From: JAGZHZ01 sp965150505
GTDB taxonomy: Bacteria; Bacillota; Clostridia; Lachnospirales; Lachnospiraceae
DNA: 16,962 nucleotides
NCBI GenBank assembly: GCA_965150505.1
Contig: CBCTVZ010000045.1
Coordinates: 1-16,962, forward strand
Reading direction: 5' to 3'
Part shown: one piece after another, positions 1 through 6,943 of the stretch
Position numbering within the stretch: the first letter of the stretch is position 1
Layout: every line of letters begins with the position of its first letter
Translations under genes and position numbers: made by a program
The notes under the pieces: generated by a model
Told to the model about the DNA's origin: nothing
Databases searched by the model: none
The model's input: only the letters and a program-made list of their open reading frames with translations

Positions 1-215
1 GCTTCCATCTTGTCATTTACTTTTACAAGATCGGAAAGTTTTACATTTGAATCATTTGTATATTCACTTTTTGTAATGATACCGTCTGCTTTGTATCCTA
101 TATTTAAGATAATTTCATCATCTTTTACATCGATAACTGTACCCTCTACAACCTCTCCATTATGAATTGTTTTTAATGATTCCTCAAGCATTTGTTCAAA
201 GCTTAAATCTGACAT
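1..215 (-). CDS. rpsA: 30S ribosomal protein S1-like, S1-domain protein (5' part only)
   Basis: Only the first 71 codons are present; the gene runs off the left edge of the window. The product starts MSDLSFEQMLEESL and continues into an S1 (OB-fold) RNA-binding repeat, with GEVVEGTVIDVKDDEIILNI followed by GYKADGII, the usual first S1 repeat of Firmicute RpsA-like proteins that bind mRNA on the ribosome. The start is set by a GAGGAGG box at 226-232, 10 bases upstream of the ATG. The first 13 bases overlap the end of ispH in another frame, so translation is probably coupled. In several Clostridia the two proteins are one fused IspH-S1 polypeptide (family knowledge); here they are separate. Whether this is full-length S1 or a shorter S1-domain protein cannot be told from this piece. 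Confidence 0.85.
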   Translation of the reverse strand, partial: MSDLSFEQMLEESLKTIHNGEVVEGTVIDVKDDEIILNIGYKADGIITKSEYTNDSNVKLSDLVKVNDKME

Positions 216-1051
216 TTCTTTTGAACCTCCTCAATTATATTATTTGGGGTGGAAGCCCCTGCGGTAATACCTACGCAACCCATGGACGGCAAAGATGTAG
301 CATCCAAATCATCGAGTGTCTGTATATAGTAAGTATTTTCACATTCCTTTTTACAAATTTCAAATAACTTCTGCGTGTTAGAACTGTGCTTCCCGCCAAT
401 CACAATCATGCAGTCAGCCAGTGCAGCAATCTTCCCTGCTTCTGTCTGCCGTTCCTCTGTTGCACTGCAGATCGTATTTAAAACAATTATATCATAACGC
501 TTTTTAGAAATAATTTCAACAAGTTTATTAAATTTATTGTAATTAAATGTCGTCTGACTGACAATACAAATCTGATTTTTCTCTAAATGCTGAAATTTTT
601 CTGCTTCTTCCTCTGATTCGATCACAGTCACAGGTGTTTTTGACCATCCTTTAATCCCCTGAACTTCCGGATGATTTGAATTTCCTATGATAATTATTTT
701 TGATCCCTTTTGGCTCTCACGTTCTACAATTTTATGAATTTTCTTGACGTATGGACATGTGGCATCAATAAGATTTAGATTTTTCTGAATGATTCTGTCA
801 TAAATCTCTTTTTCTACCCCATGAGATCGAATCACAACCGTTCCCTCCGTCAGTTCTTCTAATTCCTGTCTTGTCTGTATGACGTGAACACCTTTCTCTT
901 CAAGATCTTTCACTACTATTTCATTGTGGATAATCGGACCGTATGTGTAAATCGGGTCTTTTCCTTCTTTTACCTGTTCATACACTTTTTCAACTGCCCG
1001 CCGAACACCAAAACAAAATCCTGCCGTTTTGGCAACCCTCACTTCTCTCAT
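203..1051 (-). CDS. ispH: 4-hydroxy-3-methylbut-2-enyl diphosphate reductase
   Basis: IspH (LytB) catalyses the last step of the MEP isoprenoid pathway, reducing HMBPP to IPP and DMAPP with a [4Fe-4S] cluster in the cytoplasm. The three cluster cysteines are visible: C13 in AGFCFGVRRA, C99 in DATCPYV and C195 in NTICSATEERQ. Substrate-binding histidines appear in the IHNE, RSHGV and SNHPEV segments, and TAGASTPN is the conserved C-terminal motif. At 282 residues the length is normal. An upstream in-frame TTG (1063) would add four residues, but GGAGG at 1057-1061 sits 5 bases before the ATG at 1051 and that TTG lies on the ribosome site itself, so the ATG is chosen. It follows cmk by 12 bases and overlaps the S1 gene by 13 bases; cmk-ispH-rpsA is a common Clostridial cluster. 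Confidence 0.95.
   Translation of the reverse strand: MREVRVAKTAGFCFGVRRAVEKVYEQVKEGKDPIYTYGPIIHNEIVVKDLEEKGVHVIQTRQELEELTEGTVVIRSHGVEKEIYDRIIQKNLNLIDATCPYVKKIHKIVERESQKGSKIIIIGNSNHPEVQGIKGWSKTPVTVIESEEEAEKFQHLEKNQICIVSQTTFNYNKFNKLVEIISKKRYDIIVLNTICSATEERQTEAGKIAALADCMIVIGGKHSSNTQKLFEICKKECENTYYIQTLDDLDATSLPSMGCVGITAGASTPNNIIEEVQKKCQI
226..232 (-). promoter_or_regulatory. Ribosome binding site of the S1 gene inside the end of ispH
   Basis: GAGGAGG on the minus strand lies within the last codons of ispH, 10 bases before the S1 ATG at 215. It supports independent initiation of the S1 protein rather than a frameshifted IspH-S1 fusion. Confidence 0.7.
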
Positions 1052-1063
1052 CGTTTCCTCCAA

Positions 1064-1738
1064 TTATAAACTAGATCTGCGTTCCTGATACAAATTTAAA
1101 ATTCGATCAACAACCTCATCAATCGTCAGATCCGATGAATCAATCAACACTGCATCGTCTGTCTGAATAAGAGGAGACGTATCTCTGTGCATATCTCGAT
1201 CATCTCTCTCCTCGATATCTTTCTTGATCTCCTCAAAGTCACAAGATATTCCTTTTTCTTGTAACTCCTGATATCTTCTCTTCGCTCTTGTCTGTACGCT
1301 TGCTGTCAGATAGATCTTAAGTTCTGCGTCTGGCAAAACATTACTTGCGATGTCTCTTCCATCCATCAAGACATCTTCTTTCTTTGCTATTTCTCTTTGT
1401 AAATCCAAAAGTTTTTCACGCACAACACGTTTTGCTGAGGAAATGGATGCCATATTGCCAACTTCTTCTGTTCTTAAAAAAGCCGTCACATTTTCTCCAT
1501 TTAAGAAAACCTGTTGTTCTTGATTTTCATATCGGATTTCAATTTGAATCTCATCACATGCCTTTTTTACCTCTTCTGGCTGCTCTACACACACATGATT
1601 TCTTAAAAAGTAAAGAGCTATCGCACGGTACATTGCTCCCGTGTCGACATAAATAAAAGATATTTTCTGTGATACTTTTTTCGCGATTGTACTTTTTCCA
1701 GCTCCTGCCGGTCCGTCAATCGCAATATTAAACCCCAT
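1064..1738 (-). CDS. cmk: Cytidylate kinase
   Basis: (d)CMP kinase, which phosphorylates CMP and dCMP with ATP in pyrimidine nucleotide supply. The N-terminal P-loop GPAGAGKST (residues 9-17) is followed by the DTGAMYRAI segment of the nucleoside-monophosphate-binding region. DGRDIASNVLPDA and the basic stretch RAKRRYQEL match the conserved CMP-binding and LID segments. At 224 residues it is full length for the family. GGGAGG lies a few bases upstream of the ATG. The gene sits 23 bases after the flavoprotein gene and 12 bases before the ispH start, so it is probably cotranscribed with both. The P-loop and DGRDI motif leave little doubt. Confidence 0.95.
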   Translation of the reverse strand: MGFNIAIDGPAGAGKSTIAKKVSQKISFIYVDTGAMYRAIALYFLRNHVCVEQPEEVKKACDEIQIEIRYENQEQQVFLNGENVTAFLRTEEVGNMASISSAKRVVREKLLDLQREIAKKEDVLMDGRDIASNVLPDAELKIYLTASVQTRAKRRYQELQEKGISCDFEEIKKDIEERDDRDMHRDTSPLIQTDDAVLIDSSDLTIDEVVDRILNLYQERRSSL

Positions 1739-1761
1739 AGATCTTCCTCCCGTTCTAAGGA

Positions 1762-2994
1762 TTACAGGTCAAGATTCATTGCGGCAGCATATGCCGTGGA
1801 CCATGCAATCTGAAGATTGAATCCTCCTGTGACTGCATCTAAATCCAGCACTTCTCCGATAAAATATAAACCTTTTACTAGCTTTGATTCCATCGTAGCC
1901 GGATTTATTTCTTTTACCTGAATTCCTCCTTTTGTAATAATAGCTTCATTATAATCTCTAAGCCCTGTCAAGGTCAACTCTAAATATTTTATTTTGTGTA
2001 AAAAATACTGTCTTTCTTCTCTTGAAATCTCATTTACTCGTTTTTCCGGTGAAATTTCTGATAATTTAATCATAACTGGAATTAATTTCGCTGGAAATAA
2101 ATTTCCTAATATATTTTTAAATTGTTTTTTCTGTCCTTCTTCAAATTCTCTTAGTAATCGTCTGTCAAGTTGTTCTTCATTTAAGGCTGGTTTCAGATCG
2201 AGGATCATGGTCAGCTCTTTTTGACGCAATTTTTTTCCAATTCTTCCACTTGCACTTAAAATCACAGGACCTGTCACTCCAAAATGCGTAAACATCATCT
2301 CACCAAAATCGTCGTACAGTTTCTTTTTTCCGTCACGGATCTCGATTGCTATATTCTTCAAGGAAAGTCCTTGAAGTTCTTTTGCCCAGCTTTCTTTTAC
2401 GTTAAACGGAACGAGAGATGGCATCAATTCTGTCACCTTATGTCCACATGATTGTGCAAATCGGTAACCGTCTCCTGTAGAGCCTGTAGAAGGATAAGAA
2501 AGACCTCCTGTAGCGACAATCACACGGTCTGCCAGAACTTTTTTCTCTTTTTCTATAAAAATTCCTTTGCACTGTCCATCCTGAATCAAAAGATTTTCCA
2601 CTTTTGTGTTGAGATGAATCTTCACCCCATTCTGCCGCATTTTTCTTTCCAGAACTCCAATCACATCAGAGGAATGATCACTAAGCGGAAATACACGGTT
2701 TCCGCGTTCTGTCTTCATCCGAAGACCTGCCTCCTCAAAAAAATGGATGGCATCTTGGTTGGTAAATCCATAAAATGCACTGTATAAAAATTTTGCATTT
2801 GTGCAGACACTCTCGAAAAGTTCTTCCATATCACACGCATTTGTGAGATTGCATCTCCCTTTTCCTGTGATAAACAATTTTTTTCCTAACTTTTCATTTT
2901 TTTCAAATAATTCTACTTCATGTCCCTGATCGGCCGCGATTGCCGCCGCAAACATCCCTGCCGCTCCGCCGCCGATTACAATTACTTTTCCCAT
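1762..2994 (-). CDS. NAD(P)/FAD-dependent oxidoreductase, HI0933/YhiN (BaiN-like) family
   Basis: A 410-residue flavoprotein of the HI0933/YhiN family, often annotated BaiN-like or aminoacetone-oxidase-like. The N-terminal dinucleotide-binding Rossmann motif is VIVIGGGAAGMFAA (residues 4-17), followed by the family signature KLFITGKGRCNLTNA around residues 39-53. The C-terminal FAD-contacting segment is GEVLDLDAVTGGFNLQIAWS. The physiological substrate of most members is unknown. BaiN was named for a bile-acid dehydroxylation role in Clostridium scindens, but sequence similarity alone does not show that here, and the neighbours are housekeeping genes, so I give no symbol. A GGAG box lies shortly upstream of the ATG. 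It is the first gene of the cluster with cmk, ispH and rpsA, just downstream of the terminator that ends the decarboxylase operon. I see no convincing promoter in the short gap. Confidence 0.88.
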   Translation of the reverse strand: MGKVIVIGGGAAGMFAAAIAADQGHEVELFEKNEKLGKKLFITGKGRCNLTNACDMEELFESVCTNAKFLYSAFYGFTNQDAIHFFEEAGLRMKTERGNRVFPLSDHSSDVIGVLERKMRQNGVKIHLNTKVENLLIQDGQCKGIFIEKEKKVLADRVIVATGGLSYPSTGSTGDGYRFAQSCGHKVTELMPSLVPFNVKESWAKELQGLSLKNIAIEIRDGKKKLYDDFGEMMFTHFGVTGPVILSASGRIGKKLRQKELTMILDLKPALNEEQLDRRLLREFEEGQKKQFKNILGNLFPAKLIPVMIKLSEISPEKRVNEISREERQYFLHKIKYLELTLTGLRDYNEAIITKGGIQVKEINPATMESKLVKGLYFIGEVLDLDAVTGGFNLQIAWSTAYAAAMNLDL

Positions 2995-3020
2995 TCAGTT
3001 CTCCTATTCTTCTATTTTAG

Positions 3021-3075
3021 AAAAGGCTGCCCGCCTTCTCTTCTCGTCAGATCAAAAAGAGATGCGCAGCAGCCT
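3021..3075 (-). terminator. Probable intrinsic terminator of the decarboxylase operon
   Basis: On the minus strand AGGCTGC (3069-3075) pairs with GCAGCCT (3024-3030). A possible inner stem, TCTCTT with AAGAGA, shortens the large loop. The outer stem is followed by TTT and then CTAAAAT, a modest T tract. It lies between the oadA-like stop codon (3098) and the next start (2994), where a terminator is expected. The large interior loop lowers confidence. Confidence 0.6.
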
Positions 3076-3097
3076 GTTTATCTTTTTTATTTCATTT

Positions 3098-4510
3098 TTA
3101 AACTGGATATGCTTTATTTTTTTCATCTGCAACAGCAGGATCTACTTTTGTCTGCTGTGCCTGTCTGTATTTGAAGAAATCAACTGCAACCTGTGGGAAT
3201 AAAGCGTATGTCAATACATCTTCATCCTGCTCTTTCCACTGTGCCATTTCGCTTTCCAGTTTATCCAGCTCGTTGTCCAGTAAATCAGCTGGACGACATG
3301 TGATTGGTTCAACATCCCCAATACATTTTTTCTGTACTTCTGGATTAAATGGTTTTACTGTTGCGCCATATTTTCCAGAGAGAACATCTTTTGTCTCTTT
3401 TGTTACCATCTTATAACGTTCACCCATCAGAACGTTGAATACGGCCTGTGTACCAACAATCTGAGAAGATGGTGTAACTAACGGTGGCTCTCCAAGATCT
3501 TTTCTTACTCTTGGAACTTCTTCCAGAACATCGTAGAATTTTTCTTCTGCGTGCTGTTCTTTTAACTGAGAAGTCAGGTTTGAAAGCATACCGCCTGGTA
3601 CCTGATACAGAAGAGTCTTGATATTAACACCCAAGTTCTTTGGATTTAACAGACCAGATTCCAATGCCTCATCTCTGATTGGACGGAAGTAATCTGCAAT
3701 CTCAGAAAGTAATTTCTGATCGTATCCTGTATCATATGGTGTATCTTTAAATGTCTCAACCATAACTTCTGTTGCCGGCTGTGATGTTCCAAGTGCAAAT
3801 GGAGACATTGCAGTATCAATCACATCCACACCTGCTTCTACTGCTTTTAAGTATGTCATGGAAGCAACTCCAGATGTATAATGTGTATGAAGCTGGATTG
3901 GAATTTTAACTGCTTTTTTCAGAGCTGTCACAAGTTCTGTTGCTTTATATGGAAGAAGAAGACCTGCCATATCTTTGATACAGATAGAGCTTGCTCCCAT
4001 CTCTTCGATCTGTTTTGCAATCTTTGTCCAGTAATCCAGTGTGTAAGCATCTCCTAATGTATAGGAAAGAGCTACCTGAGCATGTGCTTTTTCTTTATTT
4101 GCTGCATTTACAGCTGTCTGTAAGTTTCTTAAATCGTTCAGACAGTCGAAAATACGAATAATATCGATTCCGTTTGCAGCAGATTTCTGTACAAAATATT
4201 CTACCACATCATCTGCATATGGACGATATCCCAAGATATTCTGTCCACGGAACAGCATCTGTAATTTTGTGTTTTTAAATCCATCACGGAATTTACGAAG
4301 TCTCTCCCATGGATCTTCATGTAAGAAACGCAGAGACGCATCAAATGTAGCTCCGCCCCAACATTCTACCGAATGGTATCCGACTTTATCCATTTTCTCC
4401 ACGATTGGCAGCATTTGCTCTGTTGTCATTCTTGTTGCAATCAGGGACTGATGTGCGTCACGTAAGATTGTCTCAGTAATCTTAATAGGTTTTTTTACTT
4501 GTTCAGACAT
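3098..4510 (-). CDS. oadA: Oxaloacetate decarboxylase alpha-type carboxyltransferase subunit (2-oxoacid carboxyltransferase)
   Basis: The carboxyltransferase subunit moves a carboxyl group between oxaloacetate (or a related 2-oxoacid) and biotin on a carrier protein. The TIM-barrel (DRE-TIM) signature is at the N-terminus as ETILRDAHQS (residues 13-22), with metal-binding D18. The HTH pair (about H208 and H210) in IQLHTHYTSG completes the metal site, and the lysine in CIKDMAGL (about K179) matches the carbamylated lysine of the family. At 470 residues it ends without the linker and biotinyl domain of Klebsiella OadA; the biotin domain is instead the separate gene at 5712-6083. The start is the ATG at 4510, with GGAGG (4518-4522) 7 bases before it; an upstream in-frame TTG at 4534 lacks such support. 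It is the last gene of a five-gene operon. Pyruvate carboxylase subunit B or a transcarboxylase 5S subunit would look similar. Confidence 0.9.
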   Translation of the reverse strand: MSEQVKKPIKITETILRDAHQSLIATRMTTEQMLPIVEKMDKVGYHSVECWGGATFDASLRFLHEDPWERLRKFRDGFKNTKLQMLFRGQNILGYRPYADDVVEYFVQKSAANGIDIIRIFDCLNDLRNLQTAVNAANKEKAHAQVALSYTLGDAYTLDYWTKIAKQIEEMGASSICIKDMAGLLLPYKATELVTALKKAVKIPIQLHTHYTSGVASMTYLKAVEAGVDVIDTAMSPFALGTSQPATEVMVETFKDTPYDTGYDQKLLSEIADYFRPIRDEALESGLLNPKNLGVNIKTLLYQVPGGMLSNLTSQLKEQHAEEKFYDVLEEVPRVRKDLGEPPLVTPSSQIVGTQAVFNVLMGERYKMVTKETKDVLSGKYGATVKPFNPEVQKKCIGDVEPITCRPADLLDNELDKLESEMAQWKEQDEDVLTYALFPQVAVDFFKYRQAQQTKVDPAVADEKNKAYPV

Positions 4511-4540
4511 TACTTTACCTCCATTAATATTCAAAAAGAA

Positions 4541-5689
4541 TTATACGCCGAAGATCGCCATGAATGTTCCGGCTGCCACCGCAGTACCGATAACACCTGC
4601 TACGTTCGGTCCCATTGCGTGCATTAACAGGAAGTTCGTAGGGTCTGCTTCCGCTCCAACCTTCTGCGATACACGCGCCGCCATAGGAACAGCGGATACA
4701 CCGGCAGAACCAATCAGAGGATTGATCTTTCCGCCTGACAATTTACACATGAGTTTACCAAACAATACACCGCCTGCTGTACCAAATGCGAAGGCAACAA
4801 GTCCTAAAGCAACGATTTTCAGAGTATCCAGATTTAAGAATGCCTCTGCGCTTGTAGATGCTCCTACAGAAGTACCAAGCAGAATAACAACGATATACAT
4901 TAAAGCATTGGAAGCTGTCTCTGTCAGCTGTTTTACAACACCGCTCTCTCTGAACAGGTTACCTAACATCAGCATACCTACAAGAGGAGCTGTTGTAGGC
5001 AGAATCAGACATACTACAACGGTGATGATAATTGGGAACAGAATTTTTTCCAGTTTGGAAACTGGACGAAGCTGTTCCATTTTAATTTTTCTTTCTTTTT
5101 CTGTTGTCAGCGCTTTCATAATTGGCGGCTGAATAATCGGCACAAGAGACATATAAGAATATGCCGCAACGGCGATTGGTCCCATTAAAGCTCCCTGACC
5201 TAATTTACCAGCAAGGAAAATAGATGTAGGACCATCTGCTCCACCAATAATAGAGATTGCTGCCGCTGCTTTTCCATTGAATCCCATCAGAATTGCAAGG
5301 AAGTATGCACAATAAATACCAAGCTGTGCTGCAGCTCCTAAAAGGAAACTCTTAGGATTGGCAATCAGCGGTCCAAAGTCTGTCATGGCTCCGACTCCCA
5401 TAAAGATCAGCGAAGGCAAAATACTCCACTCATCTAATAAATAAAAGTAATGAAGAAGTCCTCCTACTCCATTTGACGCATCTTCAGGGCGCACCATAAT
5501 GTCTGGATAAATATTTACCAAGAGCATACCAAATGCAATCGGAACTAACAGCAATGGTTCATAGTCTTTTTTGATCGCCAGATATAAGAAAATGCAGGCA
5601 ACCAGAATCATTACGTAGTTTCCCCATGTCAGATTGAAGAATGCTGTCTGTTGAAGCAGGTTAGACAACGTATCTGTTATATATGACAT
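4541..5689 (-). CDS. oadB: Sodium-ion-translocating decarboxylase beta subunit
   Basis: Integral membrane subunit of biotin-dependent Na+-pump decarboxylases (OadB/MmdB/GcdB), which decarboxylates carboxybiotin and couples this to Na+ export. The 382-residue protein is hydrophobic throughout with about nine or more membrane segments. Family hallmarks are IFMGVGAMTDFGPLIANP (residues about 95-112), IIGGADGPTSIF with the Na+-site aspartate at D152, and the C-terminal PMAARVSQ and MHAMGPNVAG segments. GGAGG precedes the ATG. It lies 22 bases downstream of the biotin carrier gene and 30 bases before oadA. The beta subunit does not reveal which acid is decarboxylated: oxaloacetate, methylmalonyl-CoA, malonate and glutaconyl-CoA pumps all use it. 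Confidence 0.93.
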   Translation of the reverse strand: MSYITDTLSNLLQQTAFFNLTWGNYVMILVACIFLYLAIKKDYEPLLLVPIAFGMLLVNIYPDIMVRPEDASNGVGGLLHYFYLLDEWSILPSLIFMGVGAMTDFGPLIANPKSFLLGAAAQLGIYCAYFLAILMGFNGKAAAAISIIGGADGPTSIFLAGKLGQGALMGPIAVAAYSYMSLVPIIQPPIMKALTTEKERKIKMEQLRPVSKLEKILFPIIITVVVCLILPTTAPLVGMLMLGNLFRESGVVKQLTETASNALMYIVVILLGTSVGASTSAEAFLNLDTLKIVALGLVAFAFGTAGGVLFGKLMCKLSGGKINPLIGSAGVSAVPMAARVSQKVGAEADPTNFLLMHAMGPNVAGVIGTAVAAGTFMAIFGV

Positions 5690-5711
5690 TTTTCTACCTC
5701 CGATTTTTCAA

Positions 5712-6083
5712 TTAGTTCATCGTTGCTAAGGTAGCACCTGCGTCAATTGCATCTCCCACTGCAACGTCGATGCTTGCTACTGTTCCATCCTGAGGTGCAA
5801 CAACTGGGATTTCCATTTTCATTGCCTCGATGATCACAACTGGATCTCCTGCTTTTACGCTCTGTCCTACATTTGCTGCAATCTTAAATACTTTTCCTGC
5901 TGCTCCTGCTGTTACCTGAATAGATCCTGCTCCGCCTGCTGGCGCTGCTTTCTTTGGAGCTGGAGCTGCCTTTGGCGCTGCTTTTGGAGCTGCCTTTGGC
6001 GCTGCTGGTGCTCCTGTACCGATTCCTTCTTCTACCGTTACTTCATAAACGTTGCCGTTAACTGTAATTGTATAATTTTTCAT
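5712..6083 (-). CDS. Biotin carboxyl carrier protein of the decarboxylase complex
   Basis: A small mobile carrier of 123 residues that shuttles carboxybiotin between the carboxyltransferases and the membrane pump. It has an N-terminal beta segment (residues 1-20), a flexible Ala/Pro/Lys linker (about 24-50) and a biotinyl domain (about 54-123). The biotinylation motif EAMKMEIP places the modified lysine at K89; the preceding and following methionines are canonical. It resembles GcdC/MmdC and the transcarboxylase 1.3S subunit. A strong AAGGAGG lies before the ATG. Its neighbours are the gamma-like subunit upstream and the beta subunit downstream. The linker contains DNA tandem repeats (see the separate entry). 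Biotinylation would depend on a BirA-type ligase encoded elsewhere. Confidence 0.93.
   Translation of the reverse strand: MKNYTITVNGNVYEVTVEEGIGTGAPAAPKAAPKAAPKAAPAPKKAAPAGGAGSIQVTAGAAGKVFKIAANVGQSVKAGDPVVIIEAMKMEIPVVAPQDGTVASIDVAVGDAIDAGATLATMN
5962..6006 (-). repeat. 24-bp tandem repeat encoding the AAPK linker of the biotin carrier
   Basis: Two adjacent copies of a 24-base unit (5962-5985, and 5986-6006 matching over 21 bases) encode the repeated AAPK/PKAA pattern of the carrier linker. Each unit is itself two similar 12-base halves. Such a tract can gain or lose units by slippage without changing frame. Confidence 0.75.
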
Positions 6084-6101
6084 TTTGTTATCCTCCTTGA
6101 T

Positions 6102-6929
6102 TCAGGCTTTCTGCCATTTTCTGTGATTTGCTCTCTTGATAGAACGAACAACAAATCCATCGCTGGAAGTGTTTTCAGATGCTGCGATTGCCGCTGTGAT
6201 TACTGCTACCAGTTCCAAATCATCTACCAGTTCTTCTTCCTCTTCTTCTACTGCCGGAATAACAGGAACAGGTGGTTGTGCCGGAACAGGCTGTTTTTTA
6301 TTTTTTCCTTCAATCATTTCTGATACAGGTTTCAATAACCCAATCACAAAGCTAAGGAAAATCAACATGACAAATACAGTACCGATTCCGAGAATAAAGT
6401 TCATTCCAGCTTCCTTCATGTTCTCTCCTAGAGACTTCTCTACATCAATTACTGCATCAATCGGCTGAAGATCTGCATCATATGTTACACTCATATCAGC
6501 AGATTTGTTTTTAAACTGTACTGATGTAACTACCGTATAAATATGATTATTTTCAGAAATACTGTGCTGCTTTATTCCTACAAATTCGCTCAGATTTTCC
6601 TTCTGGTCTGCCCATGCGCTAGCGATTGCGGATTCAAAATCAGAACCATTCTCAATCGTATCATTTAATACTTCTTCGCTGTAGCCCATAACGGTATTTA
6701 AAAAACCTTCTGAGCTGTAAGCAAGTGTATTTTTTAACTGTTCTGAGAGATCTTCATCTTCACATTTTATCATAGCCAGATCTAACTCTGCTCCCTGTGT
6801 CTGTTTCTCTGTCTCTGATACAGAAACCGTCTCCGTCATTTCTTCTGCAAATACACAACCTGCAGACATCGCAGTCAGGCAGCTGGCAAGACCTAATCCC
6901 AAAAATATTTTTCTAAGTTTTCCTGTCAT
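6102..6929 (-). CDS. OadG-family gamma subunit with large extracytoplasmic N-terminal domain
   Basis: A membrane-anchoring subunit for the decarboxylase complex, 275 residues. The C-terminal region is OadG-like: one membrane segment (about 175-197, ILGIGTVFVMLIFLSFVIGL), an acidic/proline-rich stretch, and a tail with VAVITAAIAA and GFVVRSIKRA, as seen in OadG/MmdD C-termini. The N-terminus is unusual for the family: a basic/hydrophobic signal peptide with a possible lipobox LASC or a signal peptidase I site after VFA, then about 140 residues predicted to lie outside the membrane. OadG of Klebsiella is only about 80-90 residues (family knowledge). The ATG at 6929 is chosen because AGGTGG (6935-6940) is 5 bases upstream; an upstream in-frame GTG at 6938 overlaps that site. 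It lies between the carboxyltransferase and biotin carrier genes with short gaps. Confidence 0.8.
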   Translation of the reverse strand: MTGKLRKIFLGLGLASCLTAMSAGCVFAEEMTETVSVSETEKQTQGAELDLAMIKCEDEDLSEQLKNTLAYSSEGFLNTVMGYSEEVLNDTIENGSDFESAIASAWADQKENLSEFVGIKQHSISENNHIYTVVTSVQFKNKSADMSVTYDADLQPIDAVIDVEKSLGENMKEAGMNFILGIGTVFVMLIFLSFVIGLLKPVSEMIEGKNKKQPVPAQPPVPVIPAVEEEEEELVDDLELVAVITAAIAASENTSSDGFVVRSIKRANHRKWQKA

Positions 6930-6943
6930 TTGATCCACCTCAC

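Noticed and set aside
1762..2994. Bile-acid dehydroxylation enzyme BaiN
   Set aside because: The family is broad, most members have unknown substrates, and no bai genes are nearby; only the family name is supported.
4560..5132. 190-codon plus-strand open frame
   Set aside because: It is antisense to the well-supported oadB-like gene, has no ribosome site or recognisable domain, and reflects biased codon use on the other strand.
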